DNA of 64,000 nt from CANJIV01 sp046330225. GTDB taxonomy: Bacteria; Actinomycetota; Thermoleophilia; Solirubrobacterales; Solirubrobacteraceae. Below are positions 8,287 to 15,647 of this stretch, piece after piece. Below the pieces are notes generated by a model that was not told the DNA's origin, did no database searches, and saw nothing but the letters and a program-made list of their open reading frames with translations. The position numbers were made by a program, and so were the translations under genes. Location: positions 1-64,000 of the forward strand of contig JAXLTD010000001.1 of NCBI GenBank assembly GCA_046330225.1, read 5' to 3'. How positions within the stretch are numbered: position 1 is the first letter of the stretch; the number at the start of each line of letters is the position of its first letter.

Positions 8287-9493
8287 ATGGACGGGATCCG
8301 GTCCTGGATCGGGCTGGACGTCGGCAAGGCAGATCACCACGCCACCGTCGTTGACGGTGCAGGCACGGTGCTGCTGGCCTGCGGCGTGCGCAATGACGAG
8401 CGGGCGATCGAGGGGCTGCTCGATCAGGCCGGCCCGGACGCGGCGCTGGTGATCGACCAGCCCGGATCGATCGGCGCGCTGGCGGTGGCTGTCGCCAGGC
8501 GGCGCGGCGTCCCGGTCGCCTATGTGCCGGGCCTGGTGATGCGCCGCGCGTCTGAGCTCTATCCGGGCGAGGGCAAGACCGACCGGCGTGACAGCTTCGT
8601 GATCGCCGACACCGCGCGGATCCATCAGGCCCGGGTGCACTGGCTGGCTGTTGGCGACGAGCTGCTCGAAGAGCTGCGCGTGCTCGGCGGCCACGACGAC
8701 GACCTCGCCCATGACCGCACCCGCACCGCCAACCGGCTGCGCGACCTGCTGCTGCAGGCCTCCCCGCAGTCGAGCGGGTCCTGGGGCCCAGGCTCGAGCA
8801 CCCGGCGGTGCGCGCGCTGCTGGAGCGCTACCCGGCCCCGTCGGCGATGCGCGCCGCCACCGCCGGCGCCTGCAGCGCGTGGTCGCCGGGCTCGCGCCGC
8901 GGATGGGCGCCCGGCTCGTCGACGAGCTCCTCGCGGCGCTCGAGGCCCAGACCGTGACCGTCCCCGCCGAGGAGACGATCGGACGCGTCATCCGTGATCT
9001 CGCCCGGGAGCTCTCGCGGCTGGCCGCCGCGCGCGAGCGGCTCGCCGGCGAGATCGAGGCGGTGTTCAGGCGCCACCCTCAGGCGCCGGTCCTGCTGAGC
9101 ATCCCGGGAATCGGGGCACGGACCGGAGCACGGATCCTCACCGAGATCGGTGACGCCGCCCGATTCCCGACCGCCGGCCACCTCGCCGCCTACGCCGGCC
9201 TGGCGCCCGTCACCAAGCAGTCCGGCAGCTCGATCAACGCCCAGCACAAGTCACGGCGCGGCAACCACCGCCTCAAGAACGCCCTCTGGCTCTCAGCATT
9301 CTGCAGCCTGCACCACCCGCCAGCACGCGACTACTACGCCCGCAAACGCTCCGAAGGCAAGAAGCACAACGCCGCCATCCTCTGCCTCGCCCGACGCCGC
9401 TGCGACCTCATCCACAAGATGCTCACCACCGGCCAGTCCTACGGCGAACTCCCCGCCGGCAAGACCCGCCCGCCAGCCCGAGCCGCCGCCTGA
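8287..9493 (+). pseudogene. IS110-family transposase, two frameshifts
   Basis: The start ATG 8287 has GGAGCAGGGG just upstream. The N-terminal RuvC-like DEDD domain is clear: 'SWIGLDVGKADHHATVVD', 'AALVIDQPGS', 'YPGEGKTDRRDSFVIADTAR'. The C-terminal Transposase_20 part is also clear: 'LLSIPGIGARTGARILTEIG', 'FPTAGHLAAYAGLAPVTKQS' with the catalytic serine region, and 'RRGNHRLKNALWLSAF'. Between them the frame changes twice. Near 8762-8765 a C is missing from a C-run, after which the protein continues as 'PAVERVLGPRLEHPAVRALL'. Near 8855-8875 a second base is lost, after which it resumes as 'RLQRVVAGLAPRMGARLVDE'. All family blocks are present, so restoring two bases would give a full-length enzyme of about 400 residues. 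It is either freshly inactivated or a sequencing artefact. Confidence 0.8.
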
Positions 9494-9580
9494 CCCCCCC
9501 AACTTGACAAACCCATAGGGACACCCCCCGCCACCGCCCGCGCCGCACGCCCTCGCGCCCGCCGTGCGCTACCCTCGCCG

Positions 9581-9852
9581 CGGACCGTGCTAGGCGGGGA
9601 GGTAGCGGTGCCCTGTCGCTCGCAATCCGCTCTAGCGAGGCTGAATCCCCTGCGAAGGGGCCAGGCCTCGGGGCCAGCGCGCCGTGTGAGGCGTCGATGG
9701 CCGGGTCCCGCGCGATGACGGCCCGTGAACCAGGTCAGGTCCGAGAGGAAGCAGCCTTAAGCGGCCACCGGCAGGCGCAGCGGGAGTTCTTACCGGAGCC
9801 GAGCGCAGCGGTCAGCCCCCGTGGCCGGCCACGACGCCGGGTGCACGGTCCG
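9581..9852 (+). ncRNA. ffs: signal recognition particle RNA, large bacterial type
   Basis: The conserved apical SRP domain is present: GTGAACCAGGTCAGGTCCGA, then GAGGAAGCAGCCTTAAGCGG, with the GGAAGCAGC asymmetric loop bound by Ffh. The 5' Alu-like domain reads GTGCTAGGCGGGGAGGTAGC followed by GGTGCCCTGT and AATCCGCTCTAGC, as in Gram-positive large SRP RNAs. The closing helix pairs CGGACCGTGC (9581-9590) with GCACGGTCCG (9843-9852), which sets both ends and gives about 272 nt. It directs co-translational targeting of membrane proteins. The dnaX-ybaB-recR block nearby is a common actinobacterial neighbourhood for this gene. Confidence 0.93.
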
Positions 9853-9861
9853 CCTTTCGCC

Positions 9862-10266
9862 ATGATCAGAGGACGATCCTCCGCCTCCGGCTGCACGGCC
9901 TCCGACAAGCGCTCCGGCGTCCTCGGGGCGGTGCTCGTCGCTGCCGGGATTAACCACTTCGTCCGCCCGAAGTTCTACGAGGCGATCATGCCGCCCTACG
10001 TTCCGGCCCACCGCGAGATGGTCCAGGCCAGCGGGGTCGCCGAGATCGTCGGCGGGCTGGCGGTGCTCCCGCGCCCGACGCGTCGGGCCGGGGCCTGGTG
10101 GATCGTGGCGACGCTGCTGGCCATCTACCCGGCCAACGTTCACATGGCGCTGCACCCGGAGGAGTTCCGCGCGATCCCGCGCTGGGCCCTCTACGCCCGC
10201 CTGCCGCTCCAGGGCGTCTTCATCGCCTGGACGCTGTGGGCGACCGGCGCGGCGCGCCGGCGCTGA
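9862..10266 (+). CDS. DoxX-like small integral membrane protein
   Basis: A 134-residue protein starting at ATG 9862, immediately after the SRP RNA; the longer open frame from 9697 would lie inside that RNA and is rejected. Four hydrophobic segments are visible: 'GVLGAVLVAAGINHFV', 'GVAEIVGGLAVLP', 'AWWIVATLLAIYPANVHMAL' and 'LPLQGVFIAWTLWATG'. The motif 'NHFVRPKFYEAIMPPYVP' is typical of the DoxX/MauE-like group found in many bacteria, whose function is mostly unknown. The gene ends convergently with the frameshifted membrane protein on the other strand, overlapping it by 47 bases. Confidence 0.8.
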   Translation: MIRGRSSASGCTASDKRSGVLGAVLVAAGINHFVRPKFYEAIMPPYVPAHREMVQASGVAEIVGGLAVLPRPTRRAGAWWIVATLLAIYPANVHMALHPEEFRAIPRWALYARLPLQGVFIAWTLWATGAARRR

Positions 10267-11450
10267 GCCGCACGCACCCATCGGCAGGGCGGGCCGCCGC
10301 CGCGATCACCGCCGCCTCGCGCAGCACCACCGTCGTGCAGCCGGCCGCGGCCCGCACGGCGGCGCGGGCCGCCGCGGTCGCCGCGACCGACGCGCGGATG
10401 CCGGCCAGGCGCTCGGCCCGCAGCGGGATCGCGACCGCCAGGAGGGCGACGAGGACCGCAGCCGCGGCACGGCCCCGGCTTGCCGCCACGGCATCGCCGA
10501 GGCCTGCGGCGCCGAGGATGGCCAGCAGGACGGCGGGCACGAGCAGGTAGCGGCTGTCCATCGGGAGGCCCGCCATGGCGAGCAGCGCCGCCGCCGCGAG
10601 CGCCGCCGCGAGCGCCGGCGCACCGGCCGGGCCGCCGTCCCGCGGCGGCCGAGCACGGCGGCGCCGCCGGCGGCAGCCAGGGCGGCAGGCAGGCCGAGCG
10701 CGGCGGCCACGCCGGCCGGGATCGCGGCCAGCCCGGCGAGCCCGCGCGCCGCCCGAACTCGGCGGCCGCGGCCCGCGTGGCCAGGAGCGAGTGCAGCGGA
10801 TTCCCGGCGACGAGCAGGTCCCCGAGCGCCCAGGCGGCCGGGGCGGCGGCGGCGAGCGCCGCGAGCCCGGCGAGCCGCCGGGCCGGGCGCGCCGGGGCGA
10901 GCCAGGCCAGGTAGGCGGCGCTGAGCAGCCACGCCTCGGGCCGCGCGAGCCCGGCGGCGGCCAGGAGCGCCACGACCGGCAGCCCCGCCCGCCGGCGCCG
11001 GGTCTCGACGAGGACCGCGCCGAGGACCAGGGCCAGGGCCGCGACGTCGACGTATCCGCGGCCGGCGGCAGCGACGAGGCCGGGGGCGGTCGCGACCGCG
11101 GCGGCGGCGATCCAGCCGGCGGCGGCCCCCGACCAGGCGCGCGCGATCTGCCACGCGAGCCACACGGCCGCTCCGTAGGCGCCGAGCGCGACGCCGACGA
11201 GGGCCGGCTCGGCCTGGTGTCCGAGCGGCGCCAAGCCCAGGGCGAGGAGCGTCTGCAACGGGTGCGGAGTCGGCGCCAGGGCGCTGGCGTAGCCCGGCCC
11301 GGAGCCTCCGCCGGCCCCCTGCGCCCAGGCCAGCGCGAAGGCGGCATCGAAGTTCGCCACGCCTCCGAGCCACCCCCACAGGAGCCCGGCGAGCCCGCCG
11401 GCGCACGCGATTCCGAGGGCCCGGGAGAGGGGCCGGGCGGAGGGATACAC
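10220..11450 (-). pseudogene. multi-pass membrane protein (glycosyltransferase 39/87-like), two frameshifts
   Basis: Starting at GTG 11450, the protein is strongly hydrophobic: 'ALGIACAGGLAGLLWGWLGG', 'LLALGLAPLGHQAEPALVGV', 'WIAAAAVATAPGLVAAAGRG', 'VDVAALALVLGAVLVETRRR'. This resembles lipid-linked-sugar glycosyltransferases with many membrane spans, with the charged loop 'GVANFDAAFALAWAQG' early on. The frame moves near 10740 (continuing 'RGLAGLAAIPAGVAAALGLP') and again near 10645 (continuing 'GAPALAAALAAAALLAMAGL' and 'PMDSRYLLVPAVLLAIL'), ending at 10220. Each shift equals one lost base in a GC-rich run. With both repaired the protein would be about 410 residues. It is divergent from dnaX, with only nine bases between the two start codons, so the two genes must share overlapping promoter and leader DNA. 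Family assignment is tentative. Confidence 0.6.
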
Positions 11451-11459
11451 TGGCCGCCC

Positions 11460-13289
11460 GTGCCGTCCGGACCCTCGCTCTACCGCCGCCACCGCCCCCG
11501 CAGCTTCGCGGACGTCGTGGGGCAGGAGCACGTCGTCCGCACGCTGCGCAACGCGATCGAGCAGGGGAAGGTTCATCACGCCTACCTGTTCGTCGGGTCG
11601 CGGGGCACGGGGAAGACGAGCATGGCGAAGATCCTCGCCGCGTGCCTGAACTGCGAGCAGGGGCCGACCGTGCAGCCGTGCGGCGTGTGCGACTCCTGCG
11701 TCGCGATCGCCAGCGCCACCTCGCTCGACGTCATCGAGATGGACGCCGCCTCCCACAACGGCGTCGACGACATGCGGGAGCTGCGCGAGCAGGTGGCCTA
11801 CGCCCCGGTCTCGGGCCGCCACAAGGTCTACATCCTCGACGAGGCGCACATGATCACCACGGCGGCGTGGAACGCCTTCCTCAAGACGCTGGAGGAGCCG
11901 CCGCCGAACACGGTCTTCGTGCTCGCGACGACCGAGGCCCAGAAGGTCCTTCCGACCGTTGCCGACCGCTGCCACCGCTTCGACTTCCAGCGCCCGAGTG
12001 CCGACGAGATCGCCCGGGTCCTCGGCCGCGTGGCCGACGCCGAGGGCTTCGACGTCCCGCCGGACGCCGCGGCGCTCGTCGCCCGCCACGCCTCCGGCTC
12101 GTTCCGCGACGCGCTCGGCACGCTCGAGCAGCTCGTCACCTACGGCGGCCCCCAGGTCCGCACCGAGGACGTGCTCGCGGTGCTCGGGGTCGCCGACGCC
12201 GACCTGCTCTACGCGGCGGTCGACGCCGCCCACGGCGGCGACGTGCGGGGCGCCCTGGTGACGGTGGCGCGCCTGTCGGGCTCCGGCCGGGATCCCGGGA
12301 CGTTCTTCGGCGACCTCGAGGCCCACTGCCGCGACCTGCTCGTCGTCCAGGCGATCGGCGAAGTGCCGCCGTCCCTGCGGCTGACGCCGGATCGCGATGC
12401 CCGGCTCGCCGAGCAGGCGCAGCGCGTCGGCCAGGCCGAGGTCGTGCGGCTGCTCGACCTGCTGGCGGCCGGGATGGAGGCCAAGAAGGCCGGCGCCGAC
12501 GCCCGCACGCAGCTCGAGCTCGCGCTGGTGAAGGCGGCTGCGCCCGAGGTCGATCCCTCCACCCGGGCGCTCCTGGCCCGGATCGACCGCCTCGAGGCGC
12601 GGCTGGCCGACGCCGGCGCGGCGTCGGTGCCGGCGGCGGTCCGCGTCGCCGCGGCCGAGCCGGTGGCCGAGTCCGCTGCGTCCGAGCCGGTGCCCGCCGC
12701 GCCCGCGCCCGCCGGGCCCGACCCCGGGCCCGCCGTTCCGCCGCCTGCCGAGGCGGCCGCGCCGTCCGCGCCGCCGGCCCCGGACCCCGCGCCGCCGGCC
12801 CCGGCGCCCGACCGCGCGCCGTCCGGCGGTGCCGTCGCCGCCGTGGCGGTCGCCGCGGTGCCTGATCCCGACGAGCCGGTCGTCGTCGCGGCCGTGGCGG
12901 CCGGCGGGTCCGTCGACCTCGACACGGTCCGCTCGCTCTGGCCTGCGGTCATCGACACGATCCGGCCCGACAGCCCGATGCTCGCCGCGCTCGTCGAGGC
13001 GGCCACGCCGGTCTCGGTCTCCGGGAGCGAGCTGCGGCTGGGCTTCGCGCGGTCGGCGTCGTTCCTGAAGCGCAAGGCGGAGGATCTCCCGAACCGCCAG
13101 GCGGTGTCCGCGGCGATCGAGTCGGTCCTCGGCCAGCGGGTCGGGCTCGCCTATGAGCTGGTCGACGAGGCCGACGTGCCGGCGGGCGGCCCGGCGCCGC
13201 TCTCGGCTGACGAGTGGGTCGAGCGGTTCGTGGCAGAGTTCGACGCCGAGGAGATCGTGCCCGACGACGAACCGGAAGGCGGCAGCTGA
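11460..13289 (+). CDS. dnaX: DNA polymerase III subunit gamma/tau
   Basis: A 609-residue clamp-loader ATPase starting at GTG 11460 (VPSGPSLYRRHRPRSF). The AAA+ domain shows Walker A GSRGTGKTS at about residues 46-54, a Zn-binding Cys set (Cys62/65, 74, 77, 80 in 'CLNCEQGPTVQPCGVCDSC'), Walker B 'YILDEAH' at about 124-130, and the arginine-finger region 'GSFRDALGTLEQL'. Domain III with 'KKAGADARTQLELALVK' follows, then a long Pro/Ala-rich linker (about residues 395-480) and a conserved C-terminal tau-like domain from 'LDTVRSLWPAVIDTIRPDSP' on, ending 'EEIVPDDEPEGGS'. No slippery A-run for programmed frameshifting is visible. The open frame extends upstream to 10575 but that part is the antisense of the membrane gene. 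Its stop overlaps the start of ybaB (TGATG). Confidence 0.97.
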   Translation: MPSGPSLYRRHRPRSFADVVGQEHVVRTLRNAIEQGKVHHAYLFVGSRGTGKTSMAKILAACLNCEQGPTVQPCGVCDSCVAIASATSLDVIEMDAASHNGVDDMRELREQVAYAPVSGRHKVYILDEAHMITTAAWNAFLKTLEEPPPNTVFVLATTEAQKVLPTVADRCHRFDFQRPSADEIARVLGRVADAEGFDVPPDAAALVARHASGSFRDALGTLEQLVTYGGPQVRTEDVLAVLGVADADLLYAAVDAAHGGDVRGALVTVARLSGSGRDPGTFFGDLEAHCRDLLVVQAIGEVPPSLRLTPDRDARLAEQAQRVGQAEVVRLLDLLAAGMEAKKAGADARTQLELALVKAAAPEVDPSTRALLARIDRLEARLADAGAASVPAAVRVAAAEPVAESAASEPVPAAPAPAGPDPGPAVPPPAEAAAPSAPPAPDPAPPAPAPDRAPSGGAVAAVAVAAVPDPDEPVVVAAVAAGGSVDLDTVRSLWPAVIDTIRPDSPMLAALVEAATPVSVSGSELRLGFARSASFLKRKAEDLPNRQAVSAAIESVLGQRVGLAYELVDEADVPAGGPAPLSADEWVERFVAEFDAEEIVPDDEPEGGS

Positions 13290-13636
13290 TGCCCCAGCCC
13301 TCGCGCAAGCAGCAGCAGATGATGATGCGCCAGCTCCAGGAGGCGCAGAAGATGCAGGAGGAGCTCGAGGCCAAGCTCCAGGCCGAAGTCATCGAAGCCT
13401 CCGCCGGCGGCGGCATGGTGAAGGTGAAGATCTCGGGCGCGCTGGCGCTCCAGTCGATCGAGATCGATCCCGAGGCCGTCGACCCAGACGACGTCGAGCT
13501 CCTGCAGGACATGGTGCTCGCGGCGGTCAACGAGGCGATCCGCGCCGCCTCGGAGCGCTCGGCCCAGGCCCAGCAGCAGCTCCAGGCCAGCCTGCTCGGC
13601 CCGCTGGCCGGTCAGCTCGGCGGCCTCGGGCTCTAA
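13289..13636 (+). CDS. ybaB: YbaB/EbfC family nucleoid-associated protein
   Basis: A 115-residue DNA-binding protein of the YbaB/EbfC family, which forms tweezer-like dimers on DNA and is almost always encoded between dnaX and recR. The N-terminal coiled helix is Gln/Met-rich ('MMMRQLQEAQKMQEELEAKL'), followed by the family core 'ASAGGGMVKVKISGALALQS', 'IEIDPEAVDPDDVELLQDMV' and 'AAVNEAIRAASE'. The start ATG 13289 overlaps the dnaX stop by one base, so the two are co-translated. A short Gly/Leu-rich tail ends the protein. Confidence 0.95.
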   Translation: MPQPSRKQQQMMMRQLQEAQKMQEELEAKLQAEVIEASAGGGMVKVKISGALALQSIEIDPEAVDPDDVELLQDMVLAAVNEAIRAASERSAQAQQQLQASLLGPLAGQLGGLGL

Positions 13637-13655
13637 GCGCTCCCCGCCGGCCCGG

Positions 13656-13779
13656 CGTTCTCGTGCGCGTGGGCCACCGGATCGGTGGCTGAGGCGCGCG
13701 AGAACGGGATGGCGGTGGGCCTCGGGGCGTTCTCGTGCGCGTGGACCACCGGATCGGTGGCTCATGTGCGCAGGTTGGC
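13656..13779 (+). repeat. pair of palindromic repeat units (units C and D)
   Basis: Unit C (13656-13706) and unit D (13728-13779) start 72 bases apart, directly after ybaB. Unit C is the most symmetrical copy: its outer arms GTTCTCGTGCGC and GCGCGCGAGAAC are near-perfect complements around GCCACCGGATCGGTGGC, giving a hairpin of about 20 base pairs. Unit D has the usual right arm GTGCGCAGGTTGG. The pair splits ybaB from recR, which normally abut. It could act as a transcription terminator or attenuator, but no T-run follows. Confidence 0.85.
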
Positions 13780-13828
13780 GGGAGTGGTGCGCAGGTTGGC
13801 TGGAGTGGTGCGCAGGTTGGCTGAAGCG
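13766..13828 (+). repeat. 21-bp tandem repeat, three copies
   Basis: Three head-to-tail copies of GTGCGCAGGTTGGCNGRAGYG (13766-13786, 13787-13807, 13808-13828) with a degenerate fourth (GGTGCGCGGGCGGCTG). The unit is the right arm of palindromic repeat D, so the array seems to have grown from the end of that element. No spacers are present, so this is not a CRISPR. Confidence 0.85.
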
Positions 13829-13895
13829 GGTGCGCGGGCGGCTGGCGGGGCGGCCCGGTGGCTGCCGTCGGGCCGGCCCCTAGACTCCGCGGGCG

Positions 13896-14495
13896 ATGTA
13901 CGCCCCGCCCGTCCAGCGGCTGATCTCCGAGCTCGGCAAGCTCCCCGGGATCGGCCAGCGCACCGCCCAGCGCCTCGCGTTCCACATCCTGCGAGCCACG
14001 CCCGAGGATGCGAACGCGCTGGCCGACGCGATCCGCGACGTCAAGGACAAGATCGGGTTCTGCGAGGTCTGCTTCAACCTCGCTGACGGCCCGCGCTGCC
14101 GGATCTGCGCCGACGAGCGGCGCGACGCCTCGGTGATCTGCGTCGTCGAGGAGCCCGGCGACGTCATCCCGGTCGAGCGCACCCACGAGTTTCGCGGCCG
14201 CTACCACGTCCTCGGCGGCGCGCTGTCGCCGATCGACGGCGTCGACCCCGACGACCTGCGGATCGCCGAGCTCTATGCCCGCGTGGAGGCCGGCGGGATC
14301 ACCGAGGTCGTGCTCGCCACGAACCCCACGACGACCGGCGAGGCCACGGCACTGCACCTCGCGGGGGCGCTGCACGAGCGCGCGCCTGATGTCACCGTCA
14401 CCCGGCTCGCCAGCGGCCTGCCCGTCGGCGCCGACCTCGAATACGCCGACGAGGTCACCCTCGGCCGGGCGTTCGCCGGGCGGCAAGGGGTGTAG
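13896..14495 (+). CDS. recR: recombination mediator RecR
   Basis: A 199-residue protein, the usual RecR length. In order: the helix-hairpin-helix 'LISELGKLPGIGQRTAQRLA', the Cys4 zinc finger 'CEVCFNLADGPRCRIC', the Toprim domain starting at 'ASVICVVEEPGDVIPVERT' with the acidic pair in VEEP, and 'RYHVLGGALSPIDGVDPDDL'. The Walker-like C-terminal 'SGLPVGADLEYADEVTLGRA' is diagnostic. RecR works with RecO/RecF to load RecA at gaps. The start is ATG 13896; upstream lie the palindromic repeats that separate it from ybaB. Confidence 0.97.
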   Translation: MYAPPVQRLISELGKLPGIGQRTAQRLAFHILRATPEDANALADAIRDVKDKIGFCEVCFNLADGPRCRICADERRDASVICVVEEPGDVIPVERTHEFRGRYHVLGGALSPIDGVDPDDLRIAELYARVEAGGITEVVLATNPTTTGEATALHLAGALHERAPDVTVTRLASGLPVGADLEYADEVTLGRAFAGRQGV

Positions 14496-14525
14496 GACGG
14501 TGCGCTCGGCGCCGATAGAGCGGTG

Positions 14526-15647
14526 ATGGACGACTCCGGGCGCCCGCAGCGGGTGGCGATCGCGCACGACTGGCTCACGATTCCGGGCGGATCGGAGAAG
14601 GTGGTCGCGCGCATGCTCCGAATGTTCCCGCAGGCCGAGATCTTCACCTCGGTCTACGACCCCGCGCCCTGGCCCCCCGTGATCACGTCCCGACCCGTCC
14701 ACACGTCGTTCCTGAACCGGATCCCGGGCGCGACGCGGAACTACCCGCGGATGCTGCCGCTCATGAACGCCGCGTTCGAGTCGTTCGACTTCACCGGCTT
14801 TGACCTCGTCCTCTCCAGCAGCCACGCCTGCGCGAAGAACGTGATCACGGGCCCCGACACGCTGCACGTCTGCTACTGCCACACCCCGATGCGCCACGCC
14901 TGGGAGCCGCGCTTCCTCGCGCACGAGGACATCGGCCGCGTCGAGCGCCTCGTCGCGGAGCCGCTCCTGGCCAAGCTGCGCCGCGACGACGTGATCGGCT
15001 CGCTGCGGCCCGACCGGTTCGTGGCGAACTCGTCCCACGTCGCCCACCGCATCGCGAAGTACTATCGCCGGGAGGCCGAGGTCATCCATCCTCCCGTGGA
15101 CATCGATCGCCTGCTGGACGAGCCCCGCGCTGACGCGGGCTTCTACCTGTGCGCCGGCCGGCTGGCCCCGTACAAGCGGGCCGACCTCGCCGTGGAGGCC
15201 TGCACGCGCCTCGGGCGCCCGCTGAAGGTCGCGGGCACCGGCCGGCTTGCCGATGCGCTGGCCGAGGCCGCCGGCCCGAACGTCGAGCTGCTCGGGCACG
15301 TCGAGGACGCCGAGCTCGACGCCCTCTTCCTCTCGGCTCGCGCGCTGCTCTTCCCCGGCGAGGAGGACTTCGGGATCGTCCCCGTCGAGGCCCAGGCCGC
15401 CGGCCTGCCGGTCATCGCCTACGGCGTCGGCGGCATCCGGGACACCGTGATCCCTGGAGAGACGGGCGTGTTCTTCGCCGAGCAGACGGCCGACGCGCTC
15501 TGCGACGCGATCCTCGAGTTCGAGGCCGGAGACTGGGATCCCGAAGCGGCGCGCCGCAACGCCCGGCGCTTCGATCCCGAACGCTTCGATGCCGACCTGG
15601 CCGCCCTCATCGCCCGCGAAGGTGCGGCCCGCGAGGTCCCGGCGTGA
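14526..15647 (+). CDS. glycosyltransferase family 4 (WbaZ-like)
   Basis: A 373-residue GT-B glycosyltransferase. The N-terminal domain has 'RVAIAHDWLTIPGGSEKVV' with the Gly-rich donor-side loop, and 'DLVLSSSHACAKNV...LHVCYCHTPMRHAWEP', typical of WbaZ-like mannosyl- or rhamnosyltransferases. The C-terminal Glycos_transf_1 domain has 'YLCAGRLAPYKRADLAVEAC' (R-x4-K) and 'FPGEEDFGIVPVEAQAAGLP' (E-x7-E). ATG 14526 is chosen over the in-frame GTG three bases upstream. It opens a coupled block: its stop overlaps the GTG of the Wzz/kinase gene, followed by the Wzy-like gene. Its likely role is adding a sugar to a lipid-linked repeat unit at the inner membrane. Confidence 0.88.
   Translation: MDDSGRPQRVAIAHDWLTIPGGSEKVVARMLRMFPQAEIFTSVYDPAPWPPVITSRPVHTSFLNRIPGATRNYPRMLPLMNAAFESFDFTGFDLVLSSSHACAKNVITGPDTLHVCYCHTPMRHAWEPRFLAHEDIGRVERLVAEPLLAKLRRDDVIGSLRPDRFVANSSHVAHRIAKYYRREAEVIHPPVDIDRLLDEPRADAGFYLCAGRLAPYKRADLAVEACTRLGRPLKVAGTGRLADALAEAAGPNVELLGHVEDAELDALFLSARALLFPGEEDFGIVPVEAQAAGLPVIAYGVGGIRDTVIPGETGVFFAEQTADALCDAILEFEAGDWDPEAARRNARRFDPERFDADLAALIAREGAAREVPA

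Larger units (their letters stand above)
8090..9525 (+). mobile_element. IS110-family insertion sequence, transposase frameshifted
   Basis: A DEDD/Ser transposase of the IS110 type is preceded by about 190 bases of non-coding, structured DNA, the layout of the IS110 subgroup in which a guide (bridge) RNA is made from the 5' region. No terminal inverted repeats are visible, as is normal for this family, so the exact ends are uncertain. The right end is placed just after the second copy of ATAGGGAC (9515-9522); the first copy lies in the leader (8189-8196). The left boundary is approximate, after the GC-rich low-complexity run. Confidence 0.7.

Noticed and set aside
8287..9493. Programmed frameshifting in the IS110 transposase
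   Set aside because: IS110 transposases are normally made from a single frame, two shifts are needed, and no slippery heptamer is seen.
9697..9861. Open frame upstream of the DoxX-like gene starting at 9697
   Set aside because: It lies inside the SRP RNA, whose conserved core and closing helix are clear; ATG 9862 is the sensible start.
10575..11459. N-terminal extension of dnaX by 295 residues
   Set aside because: It is the antisense of the membrane protein gene; DnaX homology starts at GTG 11460.
13656..13706. Repeat unit C as a classical Rho-independent terminator
   Set aside because: The hairpin is strong but no T-run follows on either strand; termination remains possible but unproven.
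13766..13828. Short direct repeats that could be a CRISPR
   Set aside because: The 21-bp units are directly adjacent with no spacers and derive from the palindromic repeat D; no cas genes occur in the window.
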